Shown here one piece after another: positions 16,283 through 20,858 of a stretch of DNA of 20,858 bases (positions are counted from its first letter, which is position 1; each line of letters begins with the position of its first letter). Source of the DNA: Flavipsychrobacter sp. (GTDB taxonomy: Bacteria; Bacteroidota; Bacteroidia; Chitinophagales; Chitinophagaceae); contig JAJNBR010000030.1 in assembly GCA_021156265.1 (NCBI GenBank), forward strand, positions 1-20,858, read 5' to 3'. Made by a program: the position numbers and the translations under genes. The notes below the pieces were generated by a model. The model saw only the letters and a program-made list of their open reading frames with translations, had not been told where the DNA came from and searched no databases.

Positions 16283-16324
16283 CGGTAGGGCTATCTTAAA
16301 TTGCGCATATTTCATCCAGATCAA

Positions 16325-18428
16325 ATGAAGAAAATTTTACTATTAACCCTTGTGGTAGCAAGCTTTGGTGCGTTCGCTCAAACAAATTATCCCGGCAGTA
16401 TTTCGGGATGTATCGGCCGATGGGATTTTGCGCAAAGCCCCGGCCCGGTTACTACTATAGCAGATGTGAGTGGCAATGGTAACAACTCATCTTCCGTGAA
16501 TAGTCTTACCTCTACAATGGGCTTCAGAAATGTGGCTAACAAAGGCATGGCGTTCAATGGCTCTAGTAGTGGTAGCGCTGGTTAGGTTCAATAGTTTTTA
16601 CTCGGGTCATTGCCAGGGTAATTACATCATTTCAAAAGGACCGGATCACACACCGGGCCATTATTCGCTCGTGGTAACCGATAACCCATACGATGGGAGT
16701 TGTCTTGCGGTCAGTCCTGCTAATAACCAGTTTTACGCGCATTATGGAACAACAAATTTGGGCACGGTGGTGCCGGCGGGTAATTATCTGACGGCTAACC
16801 AGTGGTATTTGTTTGTGTCGAGTTACGATGGTACTACATTAAGGCACTACTATGTAGTGATGGACCCGAACAACTATGTGACCGGGATCACACCCTATTT
16901 TTCAACAAATGTATCTGCTTCAATAGGTACAGGCACCAACAACCTGTATTTTGGAATGCACCCTTTGTCGGGCCACTCATATCCCGTGGACGGAGTAATG
17001 GATGAAGTAGCGCTGTTCAACCGCGTACTCACCAATGCCGAAGTTCAACAGGTGTATGACTACCTGTGGGGTATTGTAGCTGTTTCGTCCGTACCTGCTA
17101 ACATATGCCCGGGCCAACCGTTCAACGTTGCGTATACTGTTAACAATACTTCTTTCTTTTCATCTAGCAACGTATTTACAGTTCAGCTGTCTAACGCGAG
17201 TGGAAGCTTTGCCAGCCCGATCAACATAGGCAGTGTAACTGCTACTGGTGGTGGTATTATAAGCTGTACTGTTCCAACCTCGGTGCCTAATGGTACCGGG
17301 TACAGGGTACGCATTGTTGGTAACAGCGTACCATACACCGGTCGCGACAATGGTACTAACCTCACCGTTGCCAGCCTTGGCAAGCCATCCATTACCAGCA
17401 ACTCACCTGTATGTGCAGGACAAACGCTTAACCTGTCAGGTTCTTCTTCTACACCAGGTGTTACCTACAACTGGAATGGTCCTCTTGGTTTTTCATCTAC
17501 ACAGCAAAATCCATCTGTTCCGGGCACGACAACAGCGCATGCAGGCAACTATACATTGTACGCTACATTGAATGGCTGCACTTCACCGGTAGACACAGAA
17601 GTTGTAGTTATAGGTTCTAATATACTGCCGAGTGCTGTGAGCTATGCCAGCCCCGGTGATACTATTTGCATTGGTGGTACGGCAGCATTTTACGCACTGG
17701 TTACCAGCGGCGCTAACCCGCAGTATCAATGGATGAAGAATGGTTCTCCTGTAATAGGTGAAACCAGCCCGACCTATGTTACAAAGCTGCTGAATAACGG
17801 TGATGTGATCCACTGCCAGGTTACGACAACAGGTTGCAGCTCTATGCTTACTGCTAACACTAACTCGCATACCATTGTAACAGTAGGTAAGACGCCTGCA
17901 GGTGTTAGCATCAGCGCCACCCCCGGCCTCCAGGTAAGTCCGTGGACACTGGTGACATTTACTGCCAATGTGACGAACGGAGGGCTGATGCCAACCTACC
18001 AATGGAAATTGAATGGCAACGACGTCCTCGGCGCTACTAGTCAGACATGGAGCGCTAATAATCTTGCGAATAATGATGCAGTATCCGTGGTAGTAAACAG
18101 CAGCAGCGACTGTGCGGAACCAGCTACTGCTACCAGCCAGGCTGTAATAGTTACTATCAATACATCGGTGCATGATGTAAACGGCTCAAATGCGATCAGG
18201 CTCTATCCTAATCCGAATCATGGTTCGTTCACCATTGAACATGGAAGGTTGAATGGCGCTACTTACGAGGTGATGAATGCTCTCGGCCAGGTCGTATTTA
18301 CAGGCACATGTTCAGCAACATCTTCGTACACACAGGTGGACCTTAATAAATTACCAGCCGGAATGTATGTTGTGAAACTGATGTCGGGTGACGCCACCAG
18401 CTTTGCAAGACTGGTTATAGAATACTAA
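16325..18428 (+). pseudogene. Secreted LamG/Ig-like protein with type IX sorting domain, reading frame broken once
   Basis: Two overlapping frames together encode one protein of about 700 residues. The first (16325-16585) has a signal peptide, MKKILLLTLVVASFGAFAQ, and the start of a LamG/concanavalin-like domain (GRWDFAQ, DVSGNGNNSS, GMAFNGSSSGSA). The second, open through this point to 18428, continues it (RFNSFYSGHCQGNYIISKG to DGVMDEVALFNRVLTNAEV), then has about three Ig/PKD-like repeats with NPQYQWMKNGSPV and MPTYQWKLNGNDV units. It ends with a type A type IX secretion sorting domain (LYPNPNHGSFTIEH through AGMYVVKLMSG). The whole span is one base longer than a multiple of three, as expected from a single inserted base. 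It may be a real mutation, a sequencing error or, less likely, recoding. Family members are surface adhesins or binding proteins; the ligand is unknown. Confidence 0.8.
16561..16585 (+). other. Frameshift zone in the LamG gene
   Basis: The first frame runs into TAG at 16583-16585 directly after FNGSSSGSAG; the second frame reads ALVRFNSFY across the same bases. Removing one G at 16580-16581 (in CTGGTT) joins them as SGSAVRFNSFY. There is no long homopolymer here, only GG, so a homopolymer miscall is not the obvious explanation. Confidence 0.7.
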
Positions 18429-18452
18429 CAAGGACATATGCACCTATAACAG

Positions 18453-18490
18453 TACCGGGATAAACTCATCGTTTATCCCGGTATTTTTTT
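18453..18490 (+). terminator. Rho-independent terminator after the LamG gene
   Basis: A perfect 13-bp stem, TACCGGGATAAAC (18453-18465) with GTTTATCCCGGTA (18471-18483), has a 5-base loop and is followed by seven T (18484-18490). It sits in the 79-base gap between the convergent LamG and SNF2 genes. The minus-strand side lacks a T-run, so it is a good terminator only for the LamG gene. Confidence 0.93.
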
Positions 18491-18507
18491 GTCCTGTATT
18501 ATTACTG

Positions 18508-20858
18508 TTAGCTAAACAGGTAGGCAATGTCTTCTTTTGTCAGGCGCTTCAGGAAGGCGTTGTCGTCTGATACAAGATCGCTGGCCAGCGCACGTTTACG
18601 CTCCTGCAGTATCAGCATCTTTTCTTCGATGGTTTCCTTACATATCAGACGGTAAGCGAAAATGTTTTTCGTCTGGCCGATACGGTGTGTACGGTCTATC
18701 GCCTGCTGTTCTACCGCGGGGTTCCACCACGGGTCAACGATATATACATAGTCTGCTGCGGTAAGGTTCAAGCCTATACCACCAGCCTTCAGCGATATCA
18801 GGAATACACGGCAATCCTCATCGTTCTGGAATTTCTGTATGTTATTCTCACGTTCTGTTGAGGATGAACTACCGTCGAAGTAAGCATATGGAATATTCTT
18901 TTCTTCGAGCTCTTTGCGTATCAGCGCCAGCATACCAAGAAACTGGGAGAATATAAGCGCTTTGTGGTTGCCTACGTTCTCGTTGATCTCGCGCGTTAAT
19001 TCGTCGAGCTTGATGGAGTAGTTGTGGAAACGCTCCGCCTCATTCAGGATGGCAGGCGAGTCGCATATCTGCCGGAGCTTTGTAAGTCCCTGCAGGATAT
19101 GGAACGTGGAACGCTCTACACCTTTCTCTTCTATCATGCCCAGTATCTGCGATTGGTAAGTACGGCGGTATGATTCGTATATCCTGCGCTGCTCCGTACC
19201 CATTTCGCAGTAGAGCACTGTTTCTGTTTTTTCGGGAAGATCTTTGGCTACCTGTTCCTTGGTGCGGCGCAGCATGAACGGGTAGGTCAGTTTCCTAAGT
19301 TGTTGTTTTACTTCGTCTTCCTGGAATTTATCTATTGGTGTAGCAAATTCATTCATAAAGAATTCCCTGCTGCCCAGCATGCCGGGGTTCAGAAAATTCA
19401 TTTGAGCATACAGGTCGAAGGTATTATTCTGAACAGGAGTACCACTCAGCGCCAGCCTGTTTTTGGCATTTAATAACAGCGCTGCCTTGGCTACCTGCGA
19501 TTGCGGATTCTTGATGGATTGCGATTCATCCAGCACTACGTAGTCAAACGGTAGTTCTTTGAATATCTTGATATCGCTACGCATGGTGCCGTAGGTAGTG
19601 ATAATGATATCATACGGTGCAAAGGCGCGTTGGCCTGCCATACGTTTAGGGCCATGATGAATGAAATGCGTCAGCCCGGGTGTAAACTTCTTTATCTCAT
19701 TTTCCCAGTTATACATCAGGGTAGTGGGGCATACTACCATGAATTTAGCATCAGGATGCTGGTTTTTATAGTGCTGGAAAAAGGTAAGTGTCTGCACGGT
19801 CTTACCAAGACCCATATCGTCGGCCAGTATGCCGCCCCAGCCCGCCTCGTTCAGGAAAGCCAGCCACTGGAAGCCGGTAAGCTGGTACGGACGAAGTTCT
19901 GCCTTCAGTTCTACAGGAGGGTCAATATTGCTGAAGTCGTTCGATATGATGTTCTCTAAACGCTCTTTCTTTTCTTCCAGCTCGGCCTGTAACTCATCTT
20001 CGTCTACTTCAGCCAGCAACTCGTCGAGCACGCTGAAGTGGAATTTTTTCAGGCGCAGCTTGTTGCCTTTGGCCTCGCCCATTTTAATGAGCAGGGCATA
20101 TTTTTTCAGCCACTCTTCAGGCAGCAGGCCTATAGAGCCGTCGTCAAGTTTTACGAAGTTTTGTTTTTGCGCCAGCGCTTTTTTTACTTCGATGATAGAT
20201 ACGGCTTGTTCGCCAAACACGATGTCTACCGATGCGTCGAACCAGTCTATGCCGCTGGCTACGTTTACTCGCGTGGTTGGCTTGTGCGTATTGATGCGCA
20301 GGTTTTTCAGCCCTTCAAATCCGTACATCTCCACATTCCACTCGCGCATAATGTCGGTGAAGCGGAAGAACCAGTTATTGGCCAGTACAGAAGTAGCGGG
20401 CAGGTAATAGAAGTAGTTCTTTTTATTGTACTGGATATCGCTATGCAATCCTGCCAGCATGTTGATGAACTGTTGTTCTTCGGGTTCGTTGCGCTCAATG
20501 ATCTTGACGATACCATCTTGCGGTTGTATCAAGTCGCCGAAGAAACCATGCCGTATTTCCACGCCATTATAAGAGAATGCTGGCTGTAGTATCAACATCT
20601 GCTCCCGCTCCTGCAGGTACAAATGATAACTTGGTTTAGCACGATCTACACGCTCAACGATATCTTCAGAGAAGTTGACATGGACAGCCTGGCTCCAGGG
20701 CATCAACTGTTCGCGAAGGAACTCAGGCCATTTATCTACATTTATTTTCAAATTGCCGTCGGGCAGGAACTGCTCTACCAGGTTTACTTCGGCAGCATTG
20801 GCTACGGCGTAAAGCGTGTAGTCGTGGAGGAAGAGGCCGGCATTTAGTATAGTCGTGT
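18508..20858 (-). CDS. SNF2-family DEAD/DEAH-like helicase, 5' end beyond the window
   Basis: An ATP-driven DNA translocase/helicase-like protein. Motif I DDMGLGKTVQT lies near 19795-19827, motif II is DESQ near 19530, LSGTPVQNN near 19440 is motif III, and the C-terminal helicase part shows SLKAGGIGLNLT, DPWWNPAVEQQAIDRTHRIGQ near 18690-18800. Upstream of the ATPase is a several-hundred-residue domain with a Glu-rich coiled-coil-like stretch (ELQAELEEKKERLENI). A TTG at 20751 could look like a start, but the frame stays open to the right edge (LFLHDYTLYAVANAAEVNLV and on), so the true start is outside. At least 782 residues are present. Bacterial SNF2 proteins of this type are linked to transcription or repair; the role is not known. 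Confidence 0.93.
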   Translation of the reverse strand, partial: TTILNAGLFLHDYTLYAVANAAEVNLVEQFLPDGNLKINVDKWPEFLREQLMPWSQAVHVNFSEDIVERVDRAKPSYHLYLQEREQMLILQPAFSYNGVEIRHGFFGDLIQPQDGIVKIIERNEPEEQQFINMLAGLHSDIQYNKKNYFYYLPATSVLANNWFFRFTDIMREWNVEMYGFEGLKNLRINTHKPTTRVNVASGIDWFDASVDIVFGEQAVSIIEVKKALAQKQNFVKLDDGSIGLLPEEWLKKYALLIKMGEAKGNKLRLKKFHFSVLDELLAEVDEDELQAELEEKKERLENIISNDFSNIDPPVELKAELRPYQLTGFQWLAFLNEAGWGGILADDMGLGKTVQTLTFFQHYKNQHPDAKFMVVCPTTLMYNWENEIKKFTPGLTHFIHHGPKRMAGQRAFAPYDIIITTYGTMRSDIKIFKELPFDYVVLDESQSIKNPQSQVAKAALLLNAKNRLALSGTPVQNNTFDLYAQMNFLNPGMLGSREFFMNEFATPIDKFQEDEVKQQLRKLTYPFMLRRTKEQVAKDLPEKTETVLYCEMGTEQRRIYESYRRTYQSQILGMIEEKGVERSTFHILQGLTKLRQICDSPAILNEAERFHNYSIKLDELTREINENVGNHKALIFSQFLGMLALIRKELEEKNIPYAYFDGSSSSTERENNIQKFQNDEDCRVFLISLKAGGIGLNLTAADYVYIVDPWWNPAVEQQAIDRTHRIGQTKNIFAYRLICKETIEEKMLILQERKRALASDLVSDDNAFLKRLTKEDIAYLFS

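Noticed and set aside
16301..16324. TTG at 16301 as start of the LamG protein
   Set aside because: It would add eight residues before a clean signal peptide that begins at ATG 16325.
18453..18490. Inverted repeat as a transposon end
   Set aside because: It is directly followed by a T-run, sits right after a stop codon, and has no partner copy or transposase nearby.

Overview
The window looks like ordinary chromosome from a member of the Bacteroidota, most likely a Chitinophaga-like lineage. The evidence is a SusC-era cell-surface repertoire (TonB-dependent receptor, Omp28-type lipoprotein, a secreted protein ending in a type IX secretion sorting domain), several upstream boxes matching the Bacteroidota promoter element TAnnTTTG, weak Shine-Dalgarno signals, and the family resemblance of PfkA, ArgS and PNPase. 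I see no phage, transposase, integrase, CRISPR array, tRNA or rRNA. The genus is an inference.

Layout. 1-187: the 3' end of an unrecognised gene. 270-2721: a SulP anion transporter and a beta-carbonic anhydrase 22 bases apart, closed by a strong terminator; together they suggest bicarbonate/CO2 handling. 2760-3743: pfkA, ATP-dependent phosphofructokinase, meeting tail to tail with a small outer-membrane-like protein (3747-4346, minus). 4439-5812 (minus): a DnaQ-like exonuclease fused to a UvrC-type GIY-YIG nuclease. 5914-9669 (minus): three envelope genes in the order Omp28-like lipoprotein, small membrane-anchored protein of unknown family, TonB-dependent receptor, ended by a terminator at 5866-5894. 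9791-11412: rbfA followed after 2 bases by an FtsX/LolE-type permease. 11416-13215 (minus): argS. 13397-16122: rpsO and pnp, separated by a hairpin terminator, with PNPase carrying a long Arg/Gly/Asp-rich tail. 16325-18428: a LamG/Ig-like secreted protein with a type IX sorting domain whose reading frame is broken once, near residue 86. 18508-20858 (minus): a SNF2-family helicase running off the right edge.

How the genes fit together. Housekeeping genes for translation and RNA (rbfA, argS, rpsO, pnp), glycolysis (pfkA) and DNA metabolism (exonuclease/GIY-YIG, SNF2) are interleaved with envelope functions (SulP, TonB receptor cluster, secreted LamG protein). Nothing here makes a clearly new defence or mobile system. 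The parts most worth a second look are the frameshifted type IX secreted gene, the receptor cluster with its unknown small protein and perfect 10-bp palindrome, the PNPase tail, and the exonuclease/GIY-YIG fusion.
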